DNA from: Diphasiastrum complanatum
Lineage: Eukaryota > Streptophyta > Lycopodiopsida > Lycopodiales > Lycopodiaceae
Direction: 5' to 3'
NCBI GenBank assembly: GCA_029204225.1
Contig: MU833439.1
Location: 1 to 56,440, forward strand
Length of the DNA stretch: 56,440 nt
Below are positions 21,503 to 32,591 of the stretch, piece after piece. Under the pieces are notes generated by a model that was given only the letters and a program-made list of their open reading frames with translations, was not told the DNA's origin and searched no databases. Within the stretch, counting starts at the first letter, position 1. The number at the start of each line of letters is the position of its first letter. The position numbers were made by a program, and so were the translations under genes.

Positions 21503-21547
21503 GTGTTCATGATATGCCTGAACTTGAAGACAAAATCAATACAAAAT

Positions 21548-22076
<529 letters not shown>

Positions 22077-22254
22077 TCCCTTCCTTTCCTTTCTTTCACA
22101 AAAACTCCAAAAACTTTCAAAAACCAACCTCCAATTTCTCCAACCTCCAATTGCTCCAAGATCCAAGCGCTAGCCTTCAATCGCTCCAATCGCTGCAATG
22201 CTCGCTGAAAACATAGTGATAGGAATGATCTAAAATTGCGATTTTGCAAAAAAA

Positions 22255-22585
22255 ATATCAGACGTCAGAATCCGACATGTAAAACGTACGTCGGATTTTG
22301 ACATATGTGTCGGTCAGACCTCTGAACTTGTCGGACGTCAAACGTCAGACACCTTGTCGTTCATTTCGGATTGCTGACATGGACGTCGGAATCCGACGTC
22401 CATGTCAACAGACATGTATGTTTTGCTTATTTTATGTATATTACACGTAATATCCACATTTGCATGTCGGAATCCTTCATGTCGGATTTTAACGTATACT
22501 TTGAAAATGGGTTGCCGCCACAATTTTCGGATCGCCGGACGTCTAAATTTGGTATGTTTACTTAGATGTCAGATTCTAACGCGTT
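22255..22585. repeat. GACGTC palindrome cluster left of lectin copy 2
   Basis: Words such as GACGTCAGAATCCGACATG, CGGACGTCAAACGTCAG and the near-palindrome GGACGTCGGAATCCGACGTC (about 22382-22401) crowd into 330 bases, in both orientations. The same vocabulary occurs at 9066-9510. It ends exactly where the duplicated lectin block begins (CCTCACTCTGAATCAGC). Confidence 0.75.
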
Positions 22586-22965
22586 TGTTCCTCACTCTGA
22601 ATCAGCACTTCAGACTTCAAAACCTTTCAAGCAAACGCAATGTCACATCTTATCATCTATATATATTGTTGGCTAATGCAAGAATTATGAAATGTTCTGC
22701 AGTATGCAATAATAAAGTGCAGCATAATTTTACTTACCAAATGGAACAGCCTCCATGATCAAGAAAATCATTTGCATTTCAAGAAACGTTATATTCAAAA
22801 ACATACGTAGAAAGAGACTGACTATATGAAGGACGCCCAGGAGATGTTTTTATTCAACAAAGAAAGAGATTACAAAAAGCCAAAACATGGTTGATTGCTG
22901 ATATATGCTAGAGTAACATGCTGATATAGTAATATTAAGCCAAAGCAACATCCTTTGAAACTTAA

Positions 22966-23502
22966 CTACATGTTTACTGGGAGAGGATAAGAAGCGATGA
23001 AAACTGGGTCGTGACCTAATTCGTATATGACACAATAAATAGTAAAGATTGCGAAATTTGGGGGCTTCTCCGACAATACAATTTGGAAATAGTTTTTCCC
23101 GGTAGGATCAGGGCAGTACGATTGGGCAGCAACCTGTGTTTCATCGTTGACGGCTTCCTGTGCATCATCCTTTGAATCATACAGCACGAAGTTCCCATCG
23201 AGTTGCATTTTTACGTGACAATTCTGAATGCCAGGATGACCTCTCAATAGAACTTGAGAAGCCGGAAGGATCGCGTTACCACCGGGGTACGGAAGACGAC
23301 CCGCCCCAAAAGTGCAATCCGTTTGCACACCCGCCCAAAAGTTACGGCTTTGGATCCTCTGTCCCGCATAGAGTTCGTTTGGTGCGATTATACTATTCGA
23401 TACGAACGTTTGACTACTAGAAATTTTGAAGAGTGTGAATGCCAATGCCAACCCTACATGTACACTCATCTTCAATTTGGCCATCATCTCCAAATGTTGC
23501 AT
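22966..23502 (-). CDS. Secreted monocot-type (GNA-like) mannose-binding lectin, copy 2
   Basis: This encodes a 178-residue protein, the best preserved of the three. Residues 7-31 are a signal peptide (core VGLALAFTLF). The mature part starts near SNSIIAPNELYAGQ, typical of the opening of bulb-lectin domains. A degenerate site QTDC is at 60-63, and a complete QxDxNxVxY sugar site is at Q100-D102-N104-V106-Y108 in MQLDGNFVLYDS. It continues with AAQSYCPDPTGKNYFQIVL. Cys are at 63, 95, 130 and 157. Only one of the three possible sites is complete, so it may bind mannose weakly or with altered specificity. The TATA box is only about 31 bases upstream of the first ATG, so the second or third Met (residues 6, 7) may be the true start. 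The expected role is extracellular carbohydrate binding, possibly defence. Confidence 0.75.
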   Translation of the reverse strand: MQHLEMMAKLKMSVHVGLALAFTLFKISSSQTFVSNSIIAPNELYAGQRIQSRNFWAGVQTDCTFGAGRLPYPGGNAILPASQVLLRGHPGIQNCHVKMQLDGNFVLYDSKDDAQEAVNDETQVAAQSYCPDPTGKNYFQIVLSEKPPNFAIFTIYCVIYELGHDPVFIASYPLPVNM

Positions 23503-23533
23503 GCAAACACAACACTCACAACCAACTCTTGGG

Positions 23534-23540
23534 TTATATA
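23534..23540 (-). promoter_or_regulatory. TATA box of lectin copy 2
   Basis: On the minus strand this is TATATAA in the context CCCATTATATAACCC, matching copies 1 and 3. It lies about 31 bases before the first ATG, so transcription should begin about at that ATG, arguing for an internal Met as start. Confidence 0.55.
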
Positions 23541-23841
23541 ATGGGTTGTTGGAATCATAGAACTTACATTCTTAAAATTACAAACAATCAAATTTGTAGG
23601 ACAAAAAAATATCTCATTACACCCAATCAAATTTGTAGGACAAAAAAATATCTCATTACTATGGCTTACACAATGGCATCATGCCACAATGCTCCGAACT
23701 ATGTCGACTAAAGTATAGATCCCTTATGTACAATTGTTTTTAGTGATTCCTTTGCACCCAAAAAGACAACAGTTAATTTGCATTTTATAGTTGGCACTTC
23801 CACATGGAAGCTACTTTCAAAGAGAAATGCTTAAGCATGAT

Positions 23842-23857
23842 ATGTGTGTGTGTGTGT

Positions 23858-23914
<57 letters not shown>
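23842..23914. repeat. Compound (GT)n-(GA)n microsatellite in block 2
   Basis: A short GT run is followed by a long GA run. It occupies the same position in the duplicated block as the tract at 54011-54098, while block 1 has no repeat at that position (about 1930). Confidence 0.95.
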
Positions 23915-23918
<4 letters not shown>

Positions 23919-24339
23919 ATTCCAAAAGCACAAAATGAAAGTTGAGACAACAAGAAGCAGCATCAAAACAATTAATCAAAAGATAAAAGATGGGAACCCG
24001 ACATGGCTTGCCTATTAAAAGTGCCCGATCAATATACGTTTGGGAGGTAGAATAACTAATAAAAGCATCATAGGATGCTTCCCTAGGTGATATGCATGAC
24101 ACATCAAATGGGAATATTGGGGCAAGTCCTCTTGTTAACGTCAATCATAACAACGACGAAGACAAACCATTATTTTCGATGATGTTAAAAAGTAGAATTT
24201 TTAATTTTCAACTTTAACTTTTGCGTTTACTACATGAGATTTCCATACCAAGATGCCATTCAAATGAGCACAAGAACACATGAAGCAAATATCCACGCAC
24301 AATACAAAGGAGGTCGCACGTCCAATTTTTTTTTTTTGC

Positions 24340-24845
24340 ATGGATATAGCTGTGGATTGGCGTGGATATACGCGTGGATTATCCACGCACGCGTGAATGT
24401 TTCACGCGGCTATCATTTCCGGCAACAACTGTTCATAATTGGTCGAAGGTCATGAAATTCAAATCGCGTGGATTATCCACACGTGGATCTTCCACGCCAA
24501 CTCCGACAACCGGCAGCCGACCAAACCACCGACAACCAGAGCTGGAGAGGGGAATTTGATTTTGGCATGGATAATCCACGTGTAAATTATTCACGCCATA
24601 GTAAGAATAAAAAAAAATAGGCTCGGCTTTCGAGTGGATATGACGTGGATATTGCGTGGCATATTATCCATGCGTGGATAATCCACACAAAAAAATTTTA
24701 TCCACCCAAAATCTAGAGAGTTGGGTCCGTGGATATCGTGTGGATAAATTTTTTTCATATCCACACGATATCCACACCTTCAACTCTTTGGATTTTGCAT
24801 GGATTATCCATGCATGGATAATCCATGCAAATTTTTTTGAACAAA
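24340..24845. repeat. GTGGATTATCCAC palindrome cluster right of lectin copy 2
   Basis: About 500 bases hold many copies of GTGGATTATCCAC, TGGATAATCCA, ATCCACGCGTGGAT-like words and CATGGATTATCCATG, in both orientations, ending at an A-rich run near 24840. Almost all repeats are self-complementary. The words differ from the GACGTC cluster at the other side of block 2. The identity of the element is unknown. Confidence 0.8.
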
Positions 24846-25020
24846 AAAAAAATATTGGCGCGTGTGACACATTGGTGTTGCCTCGTCACTGTGAGCAGGT
24901 GCAGATGCTATGATGTCATATTTTTTGTTTTATTGCAAGGGATTTCAATATTTAAGTTTTCAATATATTCTTAAATAGTAATTTTTGCAAGTGTTTTTTC
25001 AATTAGATCGACTAAACAAG

Positions 25021-25318
25021 ATATGGTGGTTTGTAACTCAAGTTGAACCACGAGCACGCGATGAGTATTTGAGGGTGCAAACGTTGAGAATGAAATGGAA
25101 AACCTTCATTTTAACTATGAGATTGAGCTACCTAGAGATGTAGTAAATCTTCAAACCATACTTGAAGCACCCACTTCCATAGATGTTAAGAATAGAAATT
25201 CTAATAGCCAGAATGATGAAATAAGTTTTGAAAGTGAGAGTGATGATGAAAATCATCTAAGAGGAGATGAATTGCAAGATGTTGTTGCTGATGAAATTTA
25301 TTCTTGCAATTCTAGATA
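25021..25318 (+). pseudogene. Acidic ORF fragment, unidentified
   Basis: A short frame with IWWFVTQVEPRARDEYLRVQ (about 25021-25085) continues after a one-base shift as FNYEIELPRDVVNLQTILEA and a Ser/Asp/Glu-rich tail ending in a stop at 25316-25318. Protein-like composition continues across the shift. I do not recognise the family. Its position just after the GTGGAT palindrome cluster suggests it may belong to the same mobile element. Confidence 0.35.
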
Positions 25319-25559
25319 AAAATTGATGCTTGCAATTATGAATGAAATTGATTCTTGCAATGCTTTCAAATGATAGTTATTTAGCCAAAATAGAATCTCA
25401 TTTTTGGTCAAGTGAGTGAAAAGAATAGACATAATAGTTTGGCTTCAAATCCATTTTTTTTGGAGATAATGTCGGTGAAGAGAGATGTACGATTTCATGT
25501 TCCAAGAAAGTTCTCATTTTTTAACAAATGTTGCAAAGGCAGTAAATCACTAAAAGCAT

Positions 25560-25965
25560 GTGAGTTAATGAAATCACCACCACAAACTATGACAAAATCA
25601 AGTGTTTCATCATAGTCAAGCCCCTTCAATTGAGCAGATCTCTTGGCAACTAGTCTTGTTTTATAATTGTTCACACTACCATCTTGATTAAGCTTGATCT
25701 TAAAGACCCATTTGCAAACAGTAAAATTTTGTATTTTTTATGGAGGATCAATAATTTTATAAGTATCTCAAGAAATGCATCATATATTCATGTTTCATTG
25801 CATCAAATCACTCTTTTGTTGCTAAAGTTTCATTCACACTTGAAGGAACATCATCAAAGTTAAGGTAGTAATAAGGGCAATAAAAATTATACAATCATCA
25901 ACTTGTAATTGCTTCTCTCATCCTTGTATTTGAGCCTTGATGGTTGCATTCGGGCTCTAATACCA
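25560..25965 (-). mobile_element. Deleted copia remnant with RT start, minus strand
   Basis: On the minus strand a primer site TGGTATTAGAGCCCG (25965-25951) follows an LTR end TTTTAACA. Within 70 bases comes the start of RT (VNETLATKE.FDAMKHEY), then KWVFKIKLNQDGSVNNYK, TRLVAK and GLDYDETL. Gag, protease and integrase have been deleted between primer site and RT. The LTR lies to the right from 25966; its far end was not placed. Confidence 0.75.
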
Positions 25966-26720
25966 TGTTAAAATAAGAGGTTATGAATCTTATTTGGATA
26001 CTAAAACATTGAAAAAGCATCAAAGGTTTCACTTATATCTAATAGATAGAAAACTAGCACACAATTCTACCTATTTTGCATCTAATTGACAAGAGCTTTT
26101 GAACACCACAATCAAACTAGAATTAATTGATCCTCACATCCTGTTACACATGTGGAAAGTAGAGTACTTTGTTCAGATTCAAATCTATTCATTACATACA
26201 AAAACCATCACATTCATCATGCATCAATTCCTCATGAAAGATCAAACTTGCCAAAATCAACATCTCTTGATAATCTCTCAAAGTATGTACAAAATGAGCT
26301 CTCAATCCATATCAAATGATCTCAAATATGAGATTAGGGTAGAGTGCCATTAGGGTAGACCCTAAACCTGGCTATCAAAGCCTTCGATAATGCATAATTA
26401 CCCTCTTGGTAGCTCGAGTCAAGTGACTTACAAAAGTAGGTGGTCGACCTCATCAAAAATCCCTATATCTAGGAACATGATTTATGGACTTAACATAATC
26501 ATGAAATTTAGTTATGAATGGTGAGTTGATTACATCTAATCAACTCATAACTAAGTAAACAAGATGAAGACACTTTTACAAATACAATGAATTGGAATAT
26601 AATTCACTTTAGAAAAATATTTATTTAACTAATTCCATTTCATTATCAACAAGCAAAAAAAAATGAGCACCCTGAAAACTTTATATACTTATACTACAAA
26701 ACCCAAAAAAGGAGGCTCCA
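25966..26720. other. LTR of the minus-strand copia remnant and AT-rich flank
   Basis: The first part must be the LTR of the element at 25560-25965, starting TGTTAAAATAAG on the plus strand. No second copy is present, so its outer end cannot be set. I see no gene in the rest. Confidence 0.45.
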
Positions 26721-26729
26721 ATTTTTAAG

Positions 26730-27475
26730 TGTCTGAAATGGTGAACTCTTGCAACCTTGCCAAAGAGATCCCGAATGACGAAGAAATCCTGAAGGTCGAA
26801 TACACCTTGAAGATCAAACACACCCTGAAGGTCAAAGACGAAGTGAAGGTTGAAGGTGAAGTGTTCGACGTTCGTCCCTGCAACCAAATGTCCAAAGAAC
26901 ACTATGCATGAAAGTCTACCAACGAGCAAAACATAACGACTTCTATAAGGGGAGCGACAGTAATGTGCGAGACACTGATTGACTCACTCAAAACAAAATA
27001 CAAATACAAATGCTCTCTTCTATTCCATCTCTCATTGTTCGTGTCATTTAAATAGATCGAATGCTCTCAAGTTTGTGGTCTATAGTCATTTGCTTAGGAT
27101 CCTGTAACAATTATGCAAGCTAGCCAAATAGGTAGCATACATTGGAGCAGCCAGATCAGAGCGGATTCTCTAAGACAACACAATATGGCTACAACGATCC
27201 AGACAAAAATAGCAATCAATCTTGATGGCGCGAACTATCGAATATGGAATTTTAAAGTCAAAACGCTTCTGAGGGGTGAAGGCATCTGGTCAGTGTCCGA
27301 ACTCACAGAAGAACAACCTCTAGAGGGAGACTCGAGGAGATCCGAATGGATCAAAAAGGATGAGCGCGCAATGGCAATCCTTGTTTCATCCATTAACGAA
27401 GAAATACTCATGCAAATTGAAGACTGTGCGAGCATCCATGAAGCATGGAAAAGACTAAATAGAAGTACGAAGTGA
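26730..27475 (+). mobile_element. copia LTR plus gag start
   Basis: An LTR-like segment of 380 bases starts TGTCTGAAATGGTGAACTC and ends CTGTAACA at 27109. Its start matches the LTR start at 44900 (TGTCGGAAATGGTGAACTC), so both belong to one family. A gag start follows (about 27113-27474): LDGANYRIWNFKVKTLL, then WIKKDERAMAILVSSI and CASIHEAWKRL, typical of the DUF4219/UBN2 gag family. The frame ends at a TGA and the rest of the element is missing. Confidence 0.7.
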
Positions 27476-27479
27476 GGAC

Positions 27480-28280
27480 TATCGCTTCGGTGATGCACCT
27501 ATACAATCCGTTGCAAGGTATGGGATAGGATGGTGTAATTTGCAGAGGAAAATTTTCCCAAAGAAATAAAGACTTTCCTATCTTCCATCTTCAAATAGAC
27601 CTTGATGACGTGAAACTACCAATGACCATTATTCTTTTTGGATATTGTATGAATTTGTTGTTCTAATGATATGAGCATGCAGGTATTACTACCGGTAGAA
27701 CTAAGAACCTTCTATGAGCCATGTCTGATGGTATGAATACTGACCTTTCTTTGGAGGTATGTGCAGGTACTCACGAAAGTGCCTGAAGGACCAAAACAAG
27801 AATAAGAACAAAAAATCATCGACAACCAAGAAGGATCTTTTGCTCCAACAAAAATGACGAGTTCTTCACGAAGTGCTACAAGTTTTTTCCATCACTATCG
27901 CTAGCTCAATCTAGATCACCAGAATCGACATCTTTTCGTCCGAGAAGAAGAAGAATTGAATTGTCGAAAAGCAAAAACAAAAAAGAAGATGAAAGAACTC
28001 CATTCATTTGTTGGCTGATTCTGACAAATCTCCAAGATACTCGGATAGAGCAACTCAAGAGCACCTCTCACCTTAGACTGAGGAGGTCTCTGAGAAGATG
28101 AGACCAACGAAGGCTGAGAGCCGAGAAATACCTGCTAGGAAAGACATGCAAGAACTGTGTAACCCTCGTGGTGAATCCCGGAAGATGGAATGACCATGTA
28201 GGAACTAGTATTTCTAAGCAAATGTAATAAATGCAAGTAGACCCCTCTTAAAGAAAGTAGAGTGAGCCACCTTTTGATGG
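27480..28280. other. No recognisable gene
   Basis: Short frames only. Nothing in the region could be tied to gag or pol continuing from 27475. Confidence 0.5.
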
Positions 28281-29170
28281 TGACCTCTAGTGGAGGACAT
28301 TATTCCACTTGTAATTTGTGAAATTTGGAAATTCCACTAGGATGCCACCTAAGGAGCTCTCGTGCTTATTTAAGGGACTCCCTCTTTGTGAAGAGGAGCT
28401 TTTTGTGAATTGTATCAACTCCATGCTGAAATGAGAAGAGCCTTCACGAGTTTGGTGCATCCATTGAGCTCCTTGATCATGCTTGTTTCTTGAGTGATGC
28501 ATTTATGATCTTGCCCTTCCCTCCTTTTGTGTGTGGTTGTGGACTATAGAGTGGATTAGATTTGCTACTTTTGTAGAGTGGATTAGCTTCTTTTCTTGTT
28601 TGTGGATTATTGTAGGAACAAGCATTCAGGTAAACTAAATAGGTTGGATCTGTGGTATAAATCTTGCATATTCTCTGACATTCTAGTTCTTGATGTTCTT
28701 GGGGTGTCCAAGAATCAAAAGGTTGGTTGGTTTCTTGATTTTTGGACTCCTAAAATGCTGTAGATTAGTTCTTGTTTCTTGTTTTGTCAATTTATGCAAG
28801 TGTAGCTCAGTTTAGTAATGCTTAGGATCTGATTCAGTTTGTTTTAAGAGTAGATAGTTGTAGAATCTTCTAAATGTTCATATGGGCTGCACTCTGATCT
28901 GTGAATGAGCGTTCTTGGCTTGCATCTTTGTTAGAATGTAAGTGTGTTCAAGAGAGTTTGACCCTGAATAGTCCTCTGACAAGCAAGACAGAAAATATAC
29001 TACAATGACAATCTATCCCTTCTGCCTGGTTTGGCATCGTAATATCAAGAGCACACATAACAAATGCCCTGAAGCCTGGTAACAGACAGAATACCAAGCC
29101 GTAGAAGTTGTAAGCAAGAAGAAAAAGAACAGTAGTAAACAGATCCTCTAGATCAGGGGATCTGTAAACA
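28280..29170 (+). repeat. Probable gypsy-2 5' LTR (3' portion)
   Basis: The segment ends GATCTGTAAACA right before a primer-site-like TTTTGGCACTGTTGCCC. It has a TATA-like TATTTAA at 28367-28373. No second LTR copy is in the window, so the left end is a guess. Confidence 0.5.
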
Positions 29171-29187
29171 TTTTGGCACTGTTGCCC
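29171..29187 (+). promoter_or_regulatory. gypsy-2 primer binding site (diverged)
   Basis: TTTTGGCACTGTTGCCC resembles the TTGGCGCCGTTGCC type seen at 18759-18776 and 49805-49820, with two changes that destroy the GCGCC core. It sits where a primer site should, between the LTR end CA and a long leader. Confidence 0.6.
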
Positions 29188-29239
29188 ATTAAACTCTAAC
29201 AGCTTCTACATCATAAACTCGCAACCTTGTCCATGCTTC

Positions 29240-30290
29240 GCCCGTCCCCTCACGATCACTTCTCAACCGGAGCCCCCCCCTGTGTTGAAATCTCAACCGG
29301 AGAGCTTGTGTCCGATCTCAACTGACGGGATCCGCTTCGAATCTCAACCGACACACACTATCCAATCTCAACCGACATCCAGTGTCAGATCTCAACCGAC
29401 GGTCTCATTCCAATCTCGACCGGCGGCCATGCATTAGATCTCAACCGAAGCCTTTTTTCTGGAACCTCGACCAACGCCCATCAGTCAGATCTCAACCAAC
29501 GAAAGTTGCTCAGATCTCAACTGACGGGATACACTTCCAATCTCAACTGACACACATTGTCCAATCTCAACTGACAACCAGTGTCAAATCTCAACCGATG
29601 CCCATCAGTCAGATCTCAACCGACAGAAGTCGCTCAAATCTCAACCGACGGGATCCGCTTCCAATCTCAACCAACGGTGTCTTGTAAAATCTCAACGGAC
29701 AGCCACTGTCAGATCTCAACCGACGGTGCCCTATCTCAAATATCGATCGACGACCATTCAATAAAATCTCAACCAACGGTGCCCCGTGAAATCTCAACTG
29801 ATGATATAAGTCAGATCTCGACCAACGCTATCAGTCAGATCTCGATCGACGCCATCAGTTAGATCTCGACCGACGCCATCAGTCAGATCTCAATCGATGC
29901 TATCAGTCAGATCTCGACCGACGCCATCAGTTAGATCTAGACCGACGCCATCAATCAGATCTCGACCAACGCCATCAGTTACATCTCGACCGAAGGCAAC
30001 CTTCAAATCTCAACTGGAGCCTTCAGTCCTGATCTCAGCCGAAGTGATCCTTCACATCTCAACCGGAGCCGAAGCGTTCTATTCAATCTCAGCCAAAATC
30101 CAATGCTTAAATCTCAACTGAAGAGATTCTCAATCTCAACCAAAGCAATTTCTCAACTCTCGACCGACGAGATCTTATCACGTCTCGACCGAAGAGTTTT
30201 TGCAAACCTCTCGATCGGAGGGTCTGGGTCCAATCTTGACCAAACGGATTTCTTCCAATCTCAACCAGACCAGATTCACACTCGACCACC
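29240..30290. repeat. ATCTCAACCGACG tandem array in gypsy-2 leader
   Basis: More than 30 copies of a phrase close to AGATCTCAACCGACG are spaced 20-35 bases apart, with short variable spacers (GCCATCAGTC, GTGCCC and others). Between 29800 and 29990 the spacing becomes regular, with the unit CAGTCAGATCTCGACCGACGC at about 26 bases. The open frames across it on both strands are products of the repeat. Confidence 0.9.
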
Positions 30291-30299
30291 AGCCTTTTC

Positions 30300-31008
30300 A
30301 ATGACAATCTTTCTATCGAACCAAAAGACACACAAGTTGCACTGCTATAAACGAGAGCAACGACACAGGCCTGTATCTGCCTTGAGCCATAGCCATCGCA
30401 AACCACTACCTGATCGCCTTGAGACATAGCCATCACCAACACCAGCACTATCACTCTCATCAGAACCGCAGTCACACACCTCCACTCTTCCAACAGTAGA
30501 AACTGAATTCCAGATATTGCACCAGCCGTCTTGAACCATAACGACCACAATCCACTCACGTCATTCCTTCACCCATAATAATCCGCATACATCCATTCCA
30601 CCGCAACCAATCGCCAACCACCGCAAACCGTCGGGACCGCAATCCAATCCCATCACTCCTTCACACGTATTCCAACCCCATCCATCGTTGCCCTATAGTA
30701 ACTACCATCACCGCACCCGATCACGATTGACAATCCTCAACCGCAGCCCAGACTTTACACCATCATTATCACCTTGAGTCGTAGCAATCACCATCACTAA
30801 CCACTACAACCATATCCACCCACAAATAATCGCAATCCACAATAAACACACTGCACACATTCCCGCTAACCTATCGCATTCACCCATAGCCACTGCATTG
30901 AAAGCACAAGCACACCGCATTCAAATACCTCCACCACAAACATCCCTGCCTCCACCCTACAACCGTGAAGAACGCAACAGTCCCCACTCGGCAATCAACT
31001 GCCATCGA
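30300..31008. other. Rest of gypsy-2 leader, C/A-rich
   Basis: This is a CA-rich stretch with many ACCAC and CATCACC words and no gene. It ends where copia-2 is inserted at 31009. Confidence 0.6.
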
Positions 31009-31836
31009 TGTGAGAAATTGGCAAAAATCTAGCTTGGTATTTTTTTATGATAGAAGTTTGTAAGTGAATCTCACATGTGTGGAGGATGTTCCCACGTGTG
31101 GAGAATCGTAAAGTAAATCAAAATGTTTGATATAGGGGTCTCATAGAATTTCATAGTCAAGCATTTAGGTGTAGGATGTTGATAGGGTCAAATTTGGCAT
31201 AGATGGCAAATTATTCATTTCCACTTGTAATGCCACTATTGAGCCAAAATAGAGTAGGACGCCAAACTTGTTCCAATTAGAGTGTAGACAAGTGTAATGC
31301 TTTTGTTTGATGAAGTTTAAGAGGTCCAATAGGTTTTAGAGGTGGAACCATGTGTGGTCCAATAGGAATTTGAGGTGTGCTTGAATATAGTCCAATAGAA
31401 TTTAGAGGTGCATGGATCAATGGTCCAATAGGATTAAGAGGTGGCAAAGTGTGATCCAATCATGATTAAGCATAGTGGTAGCTCATAAATCTACTAGTAT
31501 CATTGTACTCCTCATTTTGGATCCAATTGATTTTGAGATTGAGTGGATTTTGAGTGTCATTGAATTTCTACCTTTCTCTCTCTACCCGAGAGCTCATGAT
31601 GGTTTTTCTCTCTCTACTCAAGAAAAGCAGCTTGTTTTTACTTAGAATACTTTTGGAACACTTCCCACACATGTGAGTGAGAGTTGGAAGTGATTGAATG
31701 CATGTAGTAGTGTGTTTTTGCCATAGAATCAAAGATAGATCTTGAATCTCAATCTAGTCTTGATCTTGGTGCATCTACACACCTTAGGAGATCACAAGTA
31801 CATGTAGTGGACAATCCACACGTGTGAAATTCAACA
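31009..31836 (+). repeat. copia-2 5' LTR
   Basis: It starts TGTGAGAAATTGGC and ends ATTCAACA, and matches 34698-35517 with only scattered differences, for example a deletion of about eight bases in the 3' copy near 35023. It contains several ACGTGTG words, including CCACACGTGTGAAATT near its end. Confidence 0.93.
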
Positions 31837-31850
31837 TGGTATCAGATACC
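31837..31850 (+). promoter_or_regulatory. copia-2 primer binding site
   Basis: TGGTATCAGATACC follows the LTR directly; its first ten bases match the initiator-Met tRNA primer site of plant copia elements. Confidence 0.85.
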
Positions 31851-32591
31851 TAAGGTTATCATGCATTTTGATCCATCTAAGTGAAAAAAATTTCATCAAT
31901 CTTGAGCTAGAAGTTGTCAAGGCCCATTTTCCTAGCTATCTTGTTCAATTTTGGATCAAAAGAGATCAAAAGGACATTGATTGGGTCTAACATGGTACTG
32001 TACGGAATCAGGTGCTCAGACACATGTGAGGAACATCCAATTTCAGTTTGGAAGTTCTCTCTCATGCTTGATCCATTTATCTTGCTTGATAGCTTGTTTT
32101 GAAGCTATTTTTGTCTAATTTTTTATGCAATCAGTTTCATTCCATTTGGTAGTGCCAATCAAAAGTTATAAGATTTTGAAGAGGGTTAGGTAGGGCACCT
32201 AGACCTGGGTGGACACATTTGGTTTGGTCAAGAGATTGCTTGTTTGATCCAGAATCACAGTTGAATGCTTACCAATCTCATCTATATGTGATCTAGGCAC
32301 TGTTTTGAGATCTTAGCCATTTTGTTTCATGTAATATCACTGTATTTGAGTCAAATTTGGTTTCTTAGTGTATTTCACATGTTCTAAGAGTGTTTGATCC
32401 TAACTTTGCCCATACTCCATCATTTGATGTGAAGTAGATCTAGTTTTGGAGAGATTGAGATAGCTAGTGAGAATCATCTCACAGTTTGTTGCAAGATCTT
32501 GCATAGGAGATGGTAGCACACCATTATTGGATTCTATAGTGAGAGAGAAGCAACATATTTTGTTCATCACTTTTATTTATCTCCACTTTAC

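Larger units (their letters stand above)
14487..21535 (-). mobile_element. Ty3/gypsy LTR retrotransposon, gypsy-1, minus strand (defective)
   Basis: On the minus strand the order is: a short internal coding tail (21502-21296), LTR copy B down to 18777, primer site, a 2.1-kb repeat-filled leader, gag, a linker ORF, a second copy of the internal tail (15520-15272), then LTR copy A. Protease, RT, integrase and RNase H are absent. The extra internal tail beyond LTR B means it is not a simple LTR-internal-LTR unit but part of a tandem or recombined chain. A copia insertion (19192-20833) sits inside LTR B. Confidence 0.7.
22586..24268 (-). repeat. Partial copy of the lectin block (block 2)
   Basis: This is a minus-strand copy of the duplicated segment, shorter than the other two. 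The left edge is CCTCACTCTGAATCAGCACTTC, cutting into the tail of the small conserved ORF. The right edge is the AAATGAG near 24268, after which similarity to the right-arm copy ends. It is closer to block 3 than to block 1: both share the compound GT/GA microsatellite and the same 3' flank, and neither has the 31-bp duplication. Confidence 0.8.

Noticed and set aside
29240-30290. Regularly spaced direct repeats resembling a CRISPR array
   Set aside because: Plant nuclear context, variable and very short spacers, repeats diverged, no cas genes; it is a retroelement leader array.
29382-30559. Ser/Gln/Pro-rich plus frames and the 150-codon minus frame across the gypsy-2 leader
   Set aside because: They are products of the ATCTCAACCGACG tandem repeat and its CA-rich flank, in several phases and on both strands.
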